Source: Paraburkholderia saeva | GTDB lineage: Bacteria > Pseudomonadota > Gammaproteobacteria > Burkholderiales > Burkholderiaceae | Direction: 5' to 3' | DNA: 64,000 nucleotides | NCBI RefSeq assembly: GCF_907164555.1 | Contig: NZ_CAJQZC010000001.1 | Coordinates: forward strand, 62,001 to 126,000 | Shown: piece by piece, positions 27,437 through 38,249 of the stretch | How positions within the stretch are numbered: the first letter of the stretch is position 1 | Layout of the letters: each line of letters starts with the position of its first letter | Position numbers and translations under genes: made by a program | The notes under the pieces: generated by a model | Told to the model about the DNA's origin: nothing | The model's database searches: none | What the model saw: the letters and a program-made list of their open reading frames with translations, nothing else

Positions 27437-28406
27437 GGAAATGATCGAAGCCTTGCAACGTCAGGTTGAGCGGCGTGCCTGCTGCGTCGTGCCATACGAT
27501 GGCAGGTACGCCGGCCTGGAGAGCGCTTATTGTACCGATGCGCGTCACGGGCACAGCGACGCTTTTGCCCGCCGCTTCGATTGCGCTGCGTGCGGATATT
27601 GGCGCGGTGAAGCACAGTTCGTAGTCGTCGCCGCCCGCGAGCGTGCAGCGGCGCTGCACGTCAGCCGCGAGCCGCCGCAGCGCTGCGGAGCGGGGCACCG
27701 CATCGACGTCGACGTGGGCGCTCATCTGCGATCGCTCGAGAATATGCAGCAGATCGCCTGCGAGTCCATCGGAGATATCGAGCGCTGCGCGCGCATGCCC
27801 ACGCAGCGCGATGCCGAGTGCGACGCGCGGTTCCGGACGCTCGAGCGCCTTCCGGAGTGCAGCGGCCTCTTCATCGCCCGCCGTCCACTCGCCGCGCAGC
27901 ACGCCCAGCCCGGCGCGTGCGTCGCCGAGGGTTCCGGAGATCCAGATGTCGTCTCCGGGTTGCGCGGCGTCGCGGCGCAACGCGTGCTGGGGCAGCACCT
28001 CGCCGAACACGCTGATGCAGATGTTGAGCGGCCCGCTCGTCGTGTCGCCGCCAACCAGCTCGCAATCGAAGCGCTCCGCTATCTCGAACATGCCCTCGCT
28101 GAACGCGCTGAGCCAGTCTTCCTGCGCCTGCGGCAACGCCAGCGCGAGCGTAAACGCAAGTGGCTTCGCGCCCATCGCCGCGAGATCGGACAGATTGACT
28201 GCGAGCGCCTTGTGGCCCAGCGCGTAGGGGTCGACATCGGGAAGGAAGTGGCGGCCCTCGACCAGCATGTCCGTCGAAATGGCCAGCATTTCACCGGCGC
28301 GCGGCGTGAGAAGCGCGCAGTCGTCGCCGATGCCGAGTGGCGCGCGCGGCGTGGCACGCGCACGGCGCGCGAAGAAACGGTCGATCAGTGAAAACTCGGA
28401 AAGCAT
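27426..28406 (-). CDS. thiL: Thiamine-monophosphate kinase
   Basis: 326 residues from the ATG at 28404-28406 (MLSEFSLIDRFFARR). It phosphorylates thiamine monophosphate to the diphosphate cofactor. Characteristic sequences are PLGIGDDCALLTP, DMLVEGRHFLPDVDP, the ATP-binding AVNLSDLAAMGAKPLAF, LVGGDTTSGPL, and ALDISDGLAGDLLHI. It is divergent from maeB and heads the minus-strand operon with pgpA, pncC and the cupin gene. Confidence 0.95.
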   Translation of the reverse strand: MLSEFSLIDRFFARRARATPRAPLGIGDDCALLTPRAGEMLAISTDMLVEGRHFLPDVDPYALGHKALAVNLSDLAAMGAKPLAFTLALALPQAQEDWLSAFSEGMFEIAERFDCELVGGDTTSGPLNICISVFGEVLPQHALRRDAAQPGDDIWISGTLGDARAGLGVLRGEWTAGDEEAAALRKALERPEPRVALGIALRGHARAALDISDGLAGDLLHILERSQMSAHVDVDAVPRSAALRRLAADVQRRCTLAGGDDYELCFTAPISARSAIEAAGKSVAVPVTRIGTISALQAGVPAIVWHDAAGTPLNLTLQGFDHFHAD

Positions 28407-28747
28407 GGCGAAAATCCGTAAGGCCGCAGGGCAGCACGAAGGCCCCCGGCAAGCATAAGGCGCGGCTCGAAAGCCCGGCAAATTTCAGCGAGAAACAAAA
28501 AACGAAGTCTCGTGAAGCACGACGGGAACGAATGAATTGTACGGTTCGCGTATCCCCTCTGCGACCTGGCCGAATGGCCAGTGAAACCCGGCCATCCGGC
28601 CGATGGCGATTCTTTTGTTGCACTGCACAGCGGGCGTTTGCGCTGTTTCAGTCGCGGCAGTTGTACCCTTTTTGAAGGAATCGGCTTTGGGATTGGCGCT
28701 ACAATGCGTCGAACTTCTATTCTAATCCGCACTTCCAGGCACGCCTT

Positions 28748-31042
28748 ATGTCGACTCCCGCCAATACCAAACTTCGCGAAGCTGCCCTCGATTATCACGA
28801 GTTCCCGACTCCCGGGAAGATCGCAATCGCGCCGACCAAGCAGATGATCAACCAGCGCGATCTCGCGCTGGCGTACTCCCCCGGCGTCGCGTTCGCGTGC
28901 GAGGAGATCGTTGAGAACCCGCTCAATGCCGCGCGCTTCACGGCGCGCAGCAACCTCGTCGGTGTCGTGACGAATGGCACGGCCGTGCTGGGTCTCGGCA
29001 ACATCGGCCCGCTCGCGTCGAAGCCGGTCATGGAAGGCAAGGCCGTGCTGTTCAAGAAGTTCGCAGGCATTGACGTGTTCGACATCGAACTCAACGAATC
29101 CGACCCGCACAAGCTGGTCGAGGTGATCTGCGCGCTCGAACCGACATTCGGCGGCATCAACCTCGAAGACATCAAGGCGCCGGACTGTTTCATCGTCGAG
29201 CGCGAATGCCGCAAGCGCATGAAGATTCCCGTCTTTCACGATGACCAGCACGGTACGGCCATCGTGGTAGCGGCAGCCATCACGAACGGCCTGAAGGTGG
29301 TCGGCAAGGACATCGCGAAGGTCAAGCTCGTGGCTTCGGGCGCAGGCGCGGCATCGCTTGCGTGTCTCGATCTGCTCGTCGATCTCGGCCTGCCGATCGA
29401 AAACATTCTGGTGACGGACCTGGCCGGCGTGGTCTACAAGGGCCGCGTCGAGCTGATGGATCCGGACAAGGAACGCTTCGCGCGCGAAACCCAGGCCCGC
29501 ACGTTGGGCGAGGCGATCGAAGGCGCCGATATTTTCCTGGGTCTTTCGGCCGGTGGCGTGCTGAAGGCGGACATGGTCAAGCGCATGGCCGACAAGCCGC
29601 TGATTCTCGCGCTCGCCAATCCGACGCCGGAAATCCTGCCGGAACTCGCACTCGAAGTGCGTCCGGACGCGGTGCTCTGCACGGGCCGCACTGATTACCC
29701 GAACCAGGTCAACAACGTCCTCTGTTTCCCGTTCATTTTCCGCGGCGCGCTCGACGCGGGCGCGACGACGGTGACGCGTGAAATGGAAATCGCGGCGGTG
29801 AACGCGATCGCTGAGCTGGCGCGTCAGGAGCAGAGCGACATCGTCGCGACGGCGTACGGCATCCAGGATCTGTCGTTCGGTCCGGAGTACCTGATTCCGA
29901 AGCCGTTCGATCCGCGTCTGATCGTCAAGATTGCGCCGGCCGTGGCGAAGGCCGCGATGGATTCGGGCGTCGCAACCCGTCCGATCGAGGACATGGATGC
30001 GTACGAGCAGCATCTGCAGCAGTTCGTCTATCACAGCGGCACGACGATGAAGCCGATCTTCCAGCTCGCGCGCAGCGTCGAGCCGGAGAAGAAGCGCATC
30101 GTGTTCGCCGAAGGCGAAGAAGAGCGCGTGCTGCGCGCGGTGCAGATCGTCGTCGACGAAAAGCTCGCGAAGCCGATCCTGATCGGCCGTCCGGCCGTCA
30201 TCGAGCAGCGCATCTCGCGCTATGGCCTGCGTCTGGTCGCCGGCCAGGATTACACCGTGGTGAACAACGACCACGACGAGCGCTACCGCGAATTCTGGCA
30301 GGCGTACTACAAGATGATGTCGCGCAAGGGCATCAGCGAGCAGATGGCAAAGCTCGAAATGCGCCGCCGCACGACGCTGATCGGCGCGATGCTGGTGAAG
30401 AAGGGTGAAGCGGACGGCATGATCTGCGGCACGATCAGCACGACGCATCGCCACCTGCATTTCATCGATCAGGTGATCGGCAAGAAGGAAGGCAGCACCG
30501 TCTACGCCGCGATGAACGCGCTGGTTTTGCCGGGCCGCCAGATCTTCATCGTCGACACGCACGTGAACGTCGACCCGACGCCGGAACAGCTCGCCGAAAT
30601 CACGGTGATGGCGGCCGAGGAAGTGCGTCGTTTCGGTATCGAACCGAAGATCGCGCTGGTGTCGCACTCGAACTTCGGCACGAGCCACGCGCCGAGCGCC
30701 CAGAAGATGCGCGAAGTGCTGACGCTCGTGCGGGAGCGTGCGCCGGACCTGCAGATCGACGGCGAGATGCACGGCGACGTCGCGCTCGACGCAAACCTGC
30801 GTCGCGAAGTGCTGCCGGATTCGACGCTCGAAGGTGACGCGAACCTGCTGATCCTGCCAAACATCGATGCGGCGAACATCTCGTACAACCTGCTGAAGAC
30901 CGCCGCGGGCAACAACATCGCGATCGGCCCGATGCTGCTTGGCGCCGCGCAGCCGGTGCACGTGCTGACCGCATCAGCGACGGTGCGCCGTATCGTCAAT
31001 ATGACGGCCTTGCTGGTGGCGGACGTCAGCGCCTGCCGGTAA
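28748..31042 (+). CDS. maeB: NADP-dependent malic enzyme with C-terminal phosphotransacetylase-like domain
   Basis: 764 residues, the MaeB-type fusion length. It oxidatively decarboxylates malate to pyruvate, yielding NADPH. The N-terminal ~430 residues are malic enzyme: [56 protein letters not shown], and the nucleotide motif [16 protein letters not shown]. The C-terminal ~320 residues are a PTA-like domain ([15 protein letters not shown], and a C-terminal stretch around [20 protein letters not shown]) that is generally regulatory rather than catalytic. It stands alone, divergent from thiL. Confidence 0.95.
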   Translation: MSTPANTKLREAALDYHEFPTPGKIAIAPTKQMINQRDLALAYSPGVAFACEEIVENPLNAARFTARSNLVGVVTNGTAVLGLGNIGPLASKPVMEGKAVLFKKFAGIDVFDIELNESDPHKLVEVICALEPTFGGINLEDIKAPDCFIVERECRKRMKIPVFHDDQHGTAIVVAAAITNGLKVVGKDIAKVKLVASGAGAASLACLDLLVDLGLPIENILVTDLAGVVYKGRVELMDPDKERFARETQARTLGEAIEGADIFLGLSAGGVLKADMVKRMADKPLILALANPTPEILPELALEVRPDAVLCTGRTDYPNQVNNVLCFPFIFRGALDAGATTVTREMEIAAVNAIAELARQEQSDIVATAYGIQDLSFGPEYLIPKPFDPRLIVKIAPAVAKAAMDSGVATRPIEDMDAYEQHLQQFVYHSGTTMKPIFQLARSVEPEKKRIVFAEGEEERVLRAVQIVVDEKLAKPILIGRPAVIEQRISRYGLRLVAGQDYTVVNNDHDERYREFWQAYYKMMSRKGISEQMAKLEMRRRTTLIGAMLVKKGEADGMICGTISTTHRHLHFIDQVIGKKEGSTVYAAMNALVLPGRQIFIVDTHVNVDPTPEQLAEITVMAAEEVRRFGIEPKIALVSHSNFGTSHAPSAQKMREVLTLVRERAPDLQIDGEMHGDVALDANLRREVLPDSTLEGDANLLILPNIDAANISYNLLKTAAGNNIAIGPMLLGAAQPVHVLTASATVRRIVNMTALLVADVSACR

Positions 31043-31373
31043 TAATTGCCGCTTCAGACGGCGCGTCCACGCGGGGCGCGCGGTGTCTCAAGGCGTGCAG
31101 GCGAGGCTCCCTGCCTTTGCCTGCCGCTCGCGACGCACACGAGCGCGCGCAACTCCGGTCAAAGCCGTATCAATTGCGCCCCGATTATTCCAGGATGCCG
31201 GCGGGATTAATTTGGCTGGGACAAAAGCCGCTGGAAGGCGCGCCAGCGGGGCGTCTGCGCTCCAGTGGAGCCCCCGGCTGGCCGATCGCGCATTGATTCC
31301 AGGGGCCATTAGCGATACCCTTACACCTTTCATGGTCGTCGAACTCGTGATCTAACAGCGGGAATTCTGGTTC
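31043..31373. other. 331-bp gap between maeB and the RNase gene
   Basis: I see no gene. One hairpin (CCGCTGG at 31228-31234 with CCAGCGG at 31243-31249) is not followed by a T-run. The stretch around 31190-31215 is locally AT-rich and could hold the RNase promoter, but I found no convincing -35/-10 pair. Confidence 0.5.
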
Positions 31374-31784
31374 ATGGCGCGCAAGTGGCTCCGCAACGGC
31401 GTGCTCCCAGCCGCCCTGATCGTCGTCAGCCTGTGCGGGAGTGTCGTCCCTGGCGCGTTCGCACGCGATACCGCGACACCGTCCACCGATCAGGCGCAGG
31501 GCACCATTGCGGTGGCGCAGTTGCCGCGGGAAGCAGTCAATACTTTGAACTTGATTGCAGCAGGCGGGCCTTACCCGTATGAGAAGGACGGCATCGTATT
31601 CGGCAATCGCGAGCGGTTGCTGTCGCCGCATAAGCGCGGTTATTACCACGAATACACCGTCCCCACGCCCAGCGCCCGCAATCGGGGCGCGCGCCGCATA
31701 GTCTGTGGCGGCCCGCTACAGCGAACCGACAACTGTTATTACTCCGACGACCACTACACGAGTTTTAAACGTATTGTTGAATGA
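31374..31784 (+). CDS. Secreted ribonuclease of the RNase Sa/barnase (N1/T1) family
   Basis: 136 residues. The N-terminus is a signal peptide (hydrophobic residues ~9-28, likely cleaved after GAFA). The enzyme domain carries the full guanyl-RNase set: general base Glu93 in YYHEYTV, Arg104 and Arg108 in RNRGARRIV, and His127 in SDDHYTSF. The Glu-to-Arg spacings (11 and 15) equal those of RNase Sa. Cys111 and Cys121 could form a disulfide. It cleaves RNA after guanosine, outside the cell or in a competitor. The barstar inhibitor gene follows 16 bp downstream. Confidence 0.93.
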   Translation: MARKWLRNGVLPAALIVVSLCGSVVPGAFARDTATPSTDQAQGTIAVAQLPREAVNTLNLIAAGGPYPYEKDGIVFGNRERLLSPHKRGYYHEYTVPTPSARNRGARRIVCGGPLQRTDNCYYSDDHYTSFKRIVE

Positions 31785-31800
31785 CATCGGGATGAACAGC

Positions 31801-32361
31801 ATGAGCGACAACGTCTACGCGCACGACTCCACAGTCGCGACGGATCTTTTCGCGGCCGGTAACGGCAATCTGTTCCAGCGCGTCATGCAGATGCGCAGCG
31901 CCGGGCCCGGCCAGGATACCCAGAGCGAAGCCAGCACTGTGCTTTCATCGAACGAGGGCCCCATGAGTCTTTTCAAGACCGTACGACCGAACATCGTACA
32001 GTCGATCCGCGCGTTTCGCGTGCAGGATCTTGCTGACGAGGCGAGCCAGCTGGAACAGCATTTTCTCTATGCCTGCTGCGGCAATGCGCAGAGCAAACAG
32101 GAAGTCATGGAGACGATCGCGACCTCGTTCACGTTTCCGAAGCACTTCGGCAAGAATTACGACGCGCTTTACGATTGCCTGACCGATCTCGTCGCGAAGG
32201 CGGGTCCGCAGCCGGGTTTTGTGATCGTGCTCGAAGCACTGCCGGTCGCGCAAAAATTCGACAAGGAAGGCCGCGAGACCCTCCTCGACGTGTTTCGCGA
32301 AGCCGCGGAGTTCTGGGCCGAACGCAAGGTCGCATTCCGCGTGTTCTACTCGTTCGCGTGA
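31801..32361 (+). CDS. Barstar-family ribonuclease inhibitor with N-terminal extension
   Basis: 186 residues from the ATG at 31801 (CGGGA 8 bases upstream). The barstar core occupies about the last 130 residues, with the inhibitory acidic helix region FTFPKHFGKNYDALYDCLTDL. Barstars are usually near 90 residues; here residues 1-54 are an unrelated extension. An internal ATG at 31963 with CGAGG just upstream gives a 132-residue protein beginning MSLFKTVRPN and may be the real or a second start. It neutralises cytoplasmic copies of the RNase encoded just upstream. Confidence 0.9.
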   Translation: MSDNVYAHDSTVATDLFAAGNGNLFQRVMQMRSAGPGQDTQSEASTVLSSNEGPMSLFKTVRPNIVQSIRAFRVQDLADEASQLEQHFLYACCGNAQSKQEVMETIATSFTFPKHFGKNYDALYDCLTDLVAKAGPQPGFVIVLEALPVAQKFDKEGRETLLDVFREAAEFWAERKVAFRVFYSFA

Positions 32362-32422
32362 CCGTGCAGGGGTGATGAGACCCTGAAGTTCAAGCCGCGC
32401 ACCTTGAGTGCATCGCTGAAGC

Positions 32423-32448
32423 AAGCCCGCCATGAAGCGGGCTTTTTC
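32423..32448 (+). terminator. Intrinsic terminator after the RNase-barstar pair
   Basis: AAGCCCGC and GCGGGCTT flank a 6-base loop and are followed by TTTCTT. This is a good plus-strand terminator about 60 bases after the barstar stop, with rsmE convergent beyond it. Confidence 0.85.
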
Positions 32449-32516
32449 TTTGGCGCGCGCGTTTGATGCGCTGGCACCTGAGCGAAAGTGCGGTCGCAGC
32501 GCCGACGTGCAATGCG

Positions 32517-33257
32517 TTACCAGCCGCCCCAGCGCGCGGCCAGTGCGGCCAGCATCGCAATGCCCGCCGTCTCCGTGCGGAGCACGCGCGGGCCGAGGCC
32601 GACAGGCGTGAAGCCCTGATCCACAGCGGCGGTTTCTTCATCCACCGACAATCCGCCTTCCGGCCCGATCAACACGATGACGCGCCCGCGCGGCGGCTCG
32701 ACGGGCAGCGCGGAAAACGCGATGCTGCCACGCGGCGACAATAGCAGCCTGAGCTCATCGGGTGCCGACGTTGCAGGCAAAGTGCCGAGCCACGCCGTAA
32801 AGTCGCTGACCGGCGCGACATCGGGCAGGCGATTGCGTCCACACTGCTCGCACGATGCCCGCACGATCCCTTGCCAGTGCGCGTTCCGGCGTTGCGCACG
32901 CTCTCCTGAGAGCCGCACGACGCTGCGCGTGGTCGTGAGCGGCGCGAATTCCGATGCGCCCAGTTCGACGGCTTTCTCGATCAACCAGTCCATCTTGTCG
33001 CCGCCGGCGATGCCCTGCGCGAGCGTCAGCTGATAGGGCGGCTCGACGTCGATATCGCGAAAGCCGGCTATCTTCGCCGTCACCGAGCGGCGTTCGATGT
33101 CGACGAGTTCCGCGACGTACTCGCCACCTTCGCCGTTGAAGAGCGCAATCGAATCGCCCGTCTGCAGGCGCAGCACCTGCACATGTCGGACGACATCATC
33201 TGGAAGTTGCTCGACGTCGCCCGTTTGAAGCGGCATGTCGACGAAAAAACGGGGCAT
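32517..33257 (-). CDS. rsmE: 16S rRNA (uracil1498-N3)-methyltransferase
   Basis: 246 residues. It methylates N3 of U1498 in 16S rRNA. It is a SPOUT enzyme with N-terminal PUA-like domain (MPRFFVDMPLQTGDVEQLPDDVVRHVQVLR shortened here, opening MPRFFVDMPL), then QGIAGGDKMDWLIEKAVELG, and the knot motifs VIVLIGPEGGLSVDEE and LGPRVLRTETAGIAML. It is convergent with barstar and follows the VOC gene by 19 bp. Confidence 0.94.
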   Translation of the reverse strand: MPRFFVDMPLQTGDVEQLPDDVVRHVQVLRLQTGDSIALFNGEGGEYVAELVDIERRSVTAKIAGFRDIDVEPPYQLTLAQGIAGGDKMDWLIEKAVELGASEFAPLTTTRSVVRLSGERAQRRNAHWQGIVRASCEQCGRNRLPDVAPVSDFTAWLGTLPATSAPDELRLLLSPRGSIAFSALPVEPPRGRVIVLIGPEGGLSVDEETAAVDQGFTPVGLGPRVLRTETAGIAMLAALAARWGGW

Positions 33258-33276
33258 CAGGAAAAGAGTCTCCGGT

Positions 33277-33690
33277 TCATGAAAGATGGCGCGCGAGCGC
33301 CCAGCGATAGCCGTCGAGATCCTCGATCTGGGCGAAGCGGTCGCCCCAGAACTGGTCTTCCGGCTCGCTCAGCGACTTCGCGCCCGCCGCGATGGCGCGA
33401 GCATACACAGCGTCGACATCGTCGACATAGAGGTAGAACGATTGCGGCGCAATGGCGCCCGCGCTTTTCGGCGTCTTTGCCGTCGAACCGAATCCGCCTT
33501 CGGGTGCAAACATGATGATCAGCTGACCTTGATAGGTCATCTCGACGTGCATGATGGCGCCGTCGTCGCTCACGCTGTCACGCACCGCGAAGCCAAACGC
33601 GGCTTCGAAAAATGCAATCGCGACGCGCGCGTCGCGCACCGTCATGTAAGGGGTCAACCAGGGTACGCCGGCTGGGCGAGGGGCGGTCAT
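33277..33690 (-). CDS. VOC (glyoxalase/bleomycin resistance-like) family protein
   Basis: 137 residues from the ATG at 33688-33690; longer readings upstream fall inside speE. One VOC domain of the PhnB-like type: TPYMTVRDARVAIAFFEAAFGF, AIMHVEMTYQGQLIIMF, SFYLYVDDVDAVYARAIAAGA, and the C-terminal WGDRFAQIEDLDGYRWALA. The reaction is not assignable; such proteins include lyases, dioxygenases and binding proteins. The start codon overlaps the speE stop (ATGA), indicating coupled translation. Confidence 0.85.
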   Translation of the reverse strand: MTAPRPAGVPWLTPYMTVRDARVAIAFFEAAFGFAVRDSVSDDGAIMHVEMTYQGQLIIMFAPEGGFGSTAKTPKSAGAIAPQSFYLYVDDVDAVYARAIAAGAKSLSEPEDQFWGDRFAQIEDLDGYRWALARHLS

Positions 33691-34631
33691 GGATTTCTCC
33701 GTGGCGATTGATCGTCGGGTGAACAGGGTAGGCCGGACGGGCTCCCCGTTTCGCTCTGGCATGACGACGATGCGAGTAATGGGCCAAGTTTATCGCGTGC
33801 AGCGTGAGCCGCGGCAAAGAGGCCCGCGTGCACATCAGTGTCATAAAAGCGCAGCCCTTCGATCTGCCGATCCGCAAGCCGTGTGCCGCAAACCTTGATT
33901 GCGGCCGTTGCAGCGGGATCGACGACGTCACTGGCTGTCGCCATCAGCCACTGTGACCCGTAAAGCGGCACAAACGTGCCCATCGTGCGAACGATCCGGA
34001 AGGCGGCACGCAGATCGCGCAAGAGCGCTGCAATGCGCGACGCATGAAAATACGGCGATCCGAGATGCAGCGACAACACCGCGTCAGGCGTCATCACGCG
34101 CTTGAGCGCTGTGTAGAACGCAGTGGTGTAGAGACCGGCAGCGGGAGAGTCGGGCGGCGTCAGATCGAAGACAACGAGATCGAAGTGTTCAGCGGCTGTC
34201 TCGACGAAGCGGGCGGCGTCGCCGATCACCAGTTCGACGCGCGGGTCGTCGAACGCACCGCCGTGTACTTCGGGCAAGTGCGTGCGTGTGAGCCGCACGA
34301 CCTCGGCGTCCAGTTCGGCAACCACGATCCGGCCGATTTCCCGGTGCCGCAGCAACTGACGCGCGGCGCCGCCATCGCCGCCGCCCAGCACCAGCGCCGC
34401 GCGCGGCGCCGGATGCGTGAGCGCGGCGGGGTGAACCATGCATTCGTGATAGATGAACTCGTCGCCGGTCGAGGTCATCGGGCGGCCATCCAGCGTGAAA
34501 AGCCGCCCGAGCTGCGGCGTGTCCCACACCGCGATGTGCTGGAACGGCGAATCGACGCTCACAAGGCGACGTGCGCCAGGGAAGCCGTAGACCGCATCGG
34601 GCGCAGGATGAAAGAGTAGCGGGGCGCTCAC
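33687..34631 (-). CDS. speE: Polyamine aminopropyltransferase (spermidine synthase family)
   Basis: 314 residues. It transfers aminopropyl from decarboxylated AdoMet to a polyamine. The family motifs are [39 protein letters not shown] shortened to its core DEFIYHE, the nucleotide loop [15 protein letters not shown], and the active-site strand [14 protein letters not shown]. In canonical enzymes the last is D-S-[ST]-D-P-x-G-P; here the first Asp is kept but the second is Pro, which may shift the acceptor amine. The Ser/Pro-rich C-terminal 25 residues look unstructured. Confidence 0.87.
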   Translation of the reverse strand: MSAPLLFHPAPDAVYGFPGARRLVSVDSPFQHIAVWDTPQLGRLFTLDGRPMTSTGDEFIYHECMVHPAALTHPAPRAALVLGGGDGGAARQLLRHREIGRIVVAELDAEVVRLTRTHLPEVHGGAFDDPRVELVIGDAARFVETAAEHFDLVVFDLTPPDSPAAGLYTTAFYTALKRVMTPDAVLSLHLGSPYFHASRIAALLRDLRAAFRIVRTMGTFVPLYGSQWLMATASDVVDPAATAAIKVCGTRLADRQIEGLRFYDTDVHAGLFAAAHAARDKLGPLLASSSCQSETGSPSGLPCSPDDQSPRRNP

Positions 34632-34984
34632 GGATGGTGGGTGCGCTCGCGGGCGCGGTGGGTCTCGATGGCCCGATTATAGAGGCGGCAGGTTGCGCCC
34701 ACTCGCGCCCGCCGGTACGGACGCACCGCGATGGCGGCCGCTTTCCGGCCACGAACCCTAAACGATCGCTATGGTCGAACCCAAGCCGAAACTTGCCTCT
34801 CCCGGCCCCTTGGGACCGGGTAAACGGTGACGATCTGCTAGAATATGACGCTTTGCTGCCTTGTCCGTTTGCTCTGCCCGTTTCGCGTCTCCCGGCGCCG
34901 CATCGTGCGCCGGAGCACTCTGGCCGCCGAGCTTCCGGACCGCCGCCTGCGCCCCGCTTTTTGCACTCGTTCTCCGGACTCGAC
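34632..34984. other. 353-bp divergent intergenic region between speE and tkt
   Basis: No gene seen. It contains an imperfect palindrome at 34801-34820 (CCCGG...CCGGG) and TAGAAT at 34839-34844, a plausible -10 for tkt, but without a convincing -35 at the right distance. Promoters for both flanking genes presumably lie here. Confidence 0.5.
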
Positions 34985-37003
34985 ATGACGACCCCGTCTC
35001 CCGCACCCACCTCCCAGATGGCCAACGCGATCCGTGCGCTGGCTATGGATGCCGTTCAGAAAGCCAACTCCGGTCACCCGGGCATGCCGATGGGCATGGC
35101 CGAGATCGGCGTTGCGCTGTGGTCGCGACATCTGCGCCACAACCCGAAGAATCCGCAGTGGGCCGATCGTGACCGCTTCGTGCTGTCGAACGGTCACGGC
35201 TCGATGCTGCTGTATTCGCTGCTGCATCTGACCGGTTACGACCTGCCGATGGAAGAGTTGAAGAACTTCCGTCAACTGCACTCGAAAACGCCGGGCCACC
35301 CGGAATACGGCATCACGCCGGGCGTCGAGACCACGACGGGCCCGCTTGGCCAGGGTCTGGCGAATGCGGTTGGCATGGCACTCGCCGAGTCGCTGCTCGC
35401 AAACGAATTCAACAAGCCTGACGCGAAGATCGTCGATCACCACACGTACGTGTTCGTCGGCGACGGCTGCCTGATGGAAGGCATCTCGCACGAAGCGTGC
35501 TCGCTCGCGGGCGTGCTGAAGCTGAACAAGCTGATCGCGTTCTACGACGATAACGGCATCTCGATCGATGGCGAGGTCATCCACTGGTTCCACGACGACA
35601 CGCCGAAGCGCTTCGAAGCGTACGGCTGGAACGTGATTCCGGGCGTGATCGGCCACGACGTCGAAGCCGTCGATGCAGCTATCAAGAAGGCGAAGCTGTC
35701 GGACAAGCCGACGCTTATCTGCTGCAAGACCGTGATCGGCGAAGGCGCACCGACCAAGGCGGGCAGCCACGACGCGCACGGCGCGCCGCTCGGCGACAAG
35801 GAAATCGCGGCCACGCGCGCGAAGATCGGCTGGAACTACGAGCCGTTCGTGATTCCGCCAGAAGTCTACGCAGCATGGGACGCGAAGGAATCGGGCGCGA
35901 AGGTCGAAGGCGAGTGGGACAAGGCGTTCGCCGCCTATCGCGCGAAGTATCCGCAGGAAGCTGCCGAGTTCGAACGCCGCATGTCGAAGCAGCTGCCGGC
36001 CGACTGGGCGGAAAAGGCCCAGGCGATCATCGCTGGCGCCAATGCGCGCGCCGAGACCGTGGCGACCCGCAAGGCGTCGCAGCAGGCCATCGAAGGTCTG
36101 TCGGGCGTGCTGCCGGAACTGCTGGGCGGTTCGGCCGACCTGACCGGCTCGAACCTCACGAACTGGAAGGCCGCGAAGTACGTGCGCGTCGGCGAAAACG
36201 GCGCAGCCGGCAACTACGTGAACTACGGCGTGCGCGAATTCGGCATGAGCGCGGCGATCAACGGTATCGCGGTGCACGGCGGCTTCAAGCCGTTCGGCGG
36301 CACGTTCCTCACGTTCTCGGACTACAGCCGCAATGCATTGCGCGTTGCCGCGCTGATGAAAGCGCCGTCGATCTTCGTGTTCACGCACGATTCGATCGGC
36401 CTCGGCGAAGACGGCCCGACGCATCAGTCGATCGAGCACGTCTCGAGCCTGCGTCTGATTCCGCATCTGCAGGTGTGGCGTCCGGCCGATACCGTAGAAA
36501 CGGCGGTGTCGTGGACGCAGGCCGTCGAGCATCACGGTCCGTCGTGCCTGATCTTCAGCCGCCAGAATCTCGCGTTCTCGGAACGCACGGATGCGCAGAT
36601 CGCGAACATCGCGAAGGGCGGCTACGTGCTGCGCGACTGGAACGACGAAATCCCCGCGCGCAAGATCATCCTGATCGCGACGGGTTCGGAAGTCGAACTG
36701 GCGTTGAAGGCCGTCGAGCCGCTGCAACAGGCCGGTATCGGGGCGCGCGTGGTATCGATGCCGGCGACCACCGTGTTCGACCAGCAGGACGCCGAGTACC
36801 GTGAACGCGTGCTGCCGCAAGGCGTGCGCCGTGTCGCGATCGAAGCGGGTGTGACGGATTTCTGGCGCAAGTATGTCGGCCTCGAAGGCGGCGTGGTGGG
36901 CATCGACGTATTCGGCGAGTCCGCACCGGCCAACGTGCTGTTCCCGTTCTTCGGCTTCACCGTCGATCACGTCGTGGAAACGGCGAAGAAGACGCTGGGC
37001 TGA
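34985..37003 (+). CDS. tkt: Transketolase
   Basis: 672 residues from the ATG at 34985; the open frame extends upstream but without conservation. It transfers two-carbon units between pentose phosphate pathway sugars using thiamine diphosphate. Markers are the N-terminal [20 protein letters not shown], the substrate His in [16 protein letters not shown], ThDP/Mg motif [13 protein letters not shown], and the pyrimidine-binding domain with [16 protein letters not shown] and [14 protein letters not shown]. gap follows 100 bp downstream, a common betaproteobacterial pairing of central carbon genes. Confidence 0.96.
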   Translation: MTTPSPAPTSQMANAIRALAMDAVQKANSGHPGMPMGMAEIGVALWSRHLRHNPKNPQWADRDRFVLSNGHGSMLLYSLLHLTGYDLPMEELKNFRQLHSKTPGHPEYGITPGVETTTGPLGQGLANAVGMALAESLLANEFNKPDAKIVDHHTYVFVGDGCLMEGISHEACSLAGVLKLNKLIAFYDDNGISIDGEVIHWFHDDTPKRFEAYGWNVIPGVIGHDVEAVDAAIKKAKLSDKPTLICCKTVIGEGAPTKAGSHDAHGAPLGDKEIAATRAKIGWNYEPFVIPPEVYAAWDAKESGAKVEGEWDKAFAAYRAKYPQEAAEFERRMSKQLPADWAEKAQAIIAGANARAETVATRKASQQAIEGLSGVLPELLGGSADLTGSNLTNWKAAKYVRVGENGAAGNYVNYGVREFGMSAAINGIAVHGGFKPFGGTFLTFSDYSRNALRVAALMKAPSIFVFTHDSIGLGEDGPTHQSIEHVSSLRLIPHLQVWRPADTVETAVSWTQAVEHHGPSCLIFSRQNLAFSERTDAQIANIAKGGYVLRDWNDEIPARKIILIATGSEVELALKAVEPLQQAGIGARVVSMPATTVFDQQDAEYRERVLPQGVRRVAIEAGVTDFWRKYVGLEGGVVGIDVFGESAPANVLFPFFGFTVDHVVETAKKTLG

Positions 37004-37103
37004 CACTGGCGTTTCGGTTCGCCGCGCGCGCACATGTTTGGCGCGGCGGCGGAACCCACCTCACGAACGTATTTTTTAGCCATCAGGAATCAGGAGATAG
37101 ACC

Positions 37104-38114
37104 ATGACGATTCGCGTCGCAATCAACGGCTACGGCCGGATCGGCCGCAACACGCTGCGCGCCTTCTATGAAAACGGCAAGAAGCACGATCTCGAAATCG
37201 TTGCCATCAACGATCTGGGCGATGCGAACACGAACGCCCATCTGACGCAGTACGACACGGCACACGGCAAGTTCCCGGGCGAAGTGAAAGTCGACGGCGA
37301 GAACCTCGTCGTGAACGGCGACAAGATCCGCGTGCTGGCTGTGCGCAACCCGGCTGAACTGCCGTGGGCGGAACTGAAGGTCGACGTCGTGATGGAATGC
37401 ACGGGCTTCTTCACGACGAAGGAAAAGGCCAGCGCTCACATCAAGGCTGGCGCGAAGAAGGTGATCATCTCGGCGCCGGGCGGCAAGGATGTCGACGCGA
37501 CGATCGTCTACGGCGTGAACCATCACGTGCTGAAGGCATCGGACACGGTCATCTCGAACGCATCGTGCACGACGAACTGCCTGGCACCGCTCGTCAAGCC
37601 GCTGAACGACAAGATCGGCCTCGAAAACGGCCTGATGACGACGATCCACGCATACACGAACGACCAGGTTCTGACGGACGTGTATCACGAAGACCTGCGC
37701 CGCGCGCGTTCGGCCACGCACAGCCAGATCCCGACGAAGACGGGTGCCGCATCGGCGGTTGGCCTCGTGCTGCCGGAACTGAACGGCAAGCTGGATGGCT
37801 ACGCGATCCGCGTGCCGACGATCAACGTGTCGATCGTCGACCTGTCGTTCATCGCGAAGCGCGACACGACGGTCGATGAAGTGAACGCGATCATGAAGGA
37901 AGCATCGGAAGGCGCGCTGAAGGGCATTCTCGGCTACAACGCCGCACCGCTCGTTTCGATCGACTTCAACCACAACCCGGCTTCGTCGACGTTCGATTCG
38001 ACGCTGACGAAGGTGTCGGGCCGTCTCGTGAAGGTGTCGAGCTGGTATGACAACGAGTGGGGCTTCTCGAATCGCATGCTGGATACGGCTGTGGCGCTGG
38101 CTAACGCGAAATAA
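37104..38114 (+). CDS. gap: Glyceraldehyde-3-phosphate dehydrogenase (type I)
   Basis: 336 residues. It is the phosphorylating NAD enzyme of glycolysis and gluconeogenesis. The Rossmann start is [19 protein letters not shown]. The catalytic Cys is in [18 protein letters not shown], with the His in [10 protein letters not shown]. The substrate region is [18 protein letters not shown], and the C-terminus [15 protein letters not shown] strong ribosome site (AGGAG) precedes the ATG. A strong terminator lies about 50 bases after the stop. Confidence 0.97.
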   Translation: MTIRVAINGYGRIGRNTLRAFYENGKKHDLEIVAINDLGDANTNAHLTQYDTAHGKFPGEVKVDGENLVVNGDKIRVLAVRNPAELPWAELKVDVVMECTGFFTTKEKASAHIKAGAKKVIISAPGGKDVDATIVYGVNHHVLKASDTVISNASCTTNCLAPLVKPLNDKIGLENGLMTTIHAYTNDQVLTDVYHEDLRRARSATHSQIPTKTGAASAVGLVLPELNGKLDGYAIRVPTINVSIVDLSFIAKRDTTVDEVNAIMKEASEGALKGILGYNAAPLVSIDFNHNPASSTFDSTLTKVSGRLVKVSSWYDNEWGFSNRMLDTAVALANAK

Positions 38115-38161
38115 AGCGCGAAATAAAACGCGAGGTCACACTGTCGCGTTGCAGGTGCCAG

Positions 38162-38190
38162 AAAAAACCGCTCTTTGGAGCGGTTTTTTT
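38162..38190 (+). terminator. Strong intrinsic terminator after gap
   Basis: ACCGCTC and GAGCGGT stems around a TTTG loop, preceded by six A and followed by seven T. The A-tract makes it bidirectional, so it can also serve the convergent GntR gene. Confidence 0.95.
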
Positions 38191-38249
38191 ATGGGCGTTT
38201 CAGTTCATGTGGGTCGGCATGGAGCGGCGAGCACCCTCTGCGTCCCGCT

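Noticed and set aside
28385..30961. A long minus-strand open frame opposite maeB
   Set aside because: It is a shadow of maeB with His/Arg/Asp-rich low-information sequence and no motif.
34838..37033. A 731-codon minus-strand frame opposite tkt
   Set aside because: It is a shadow of transketolase with no conserved motif.
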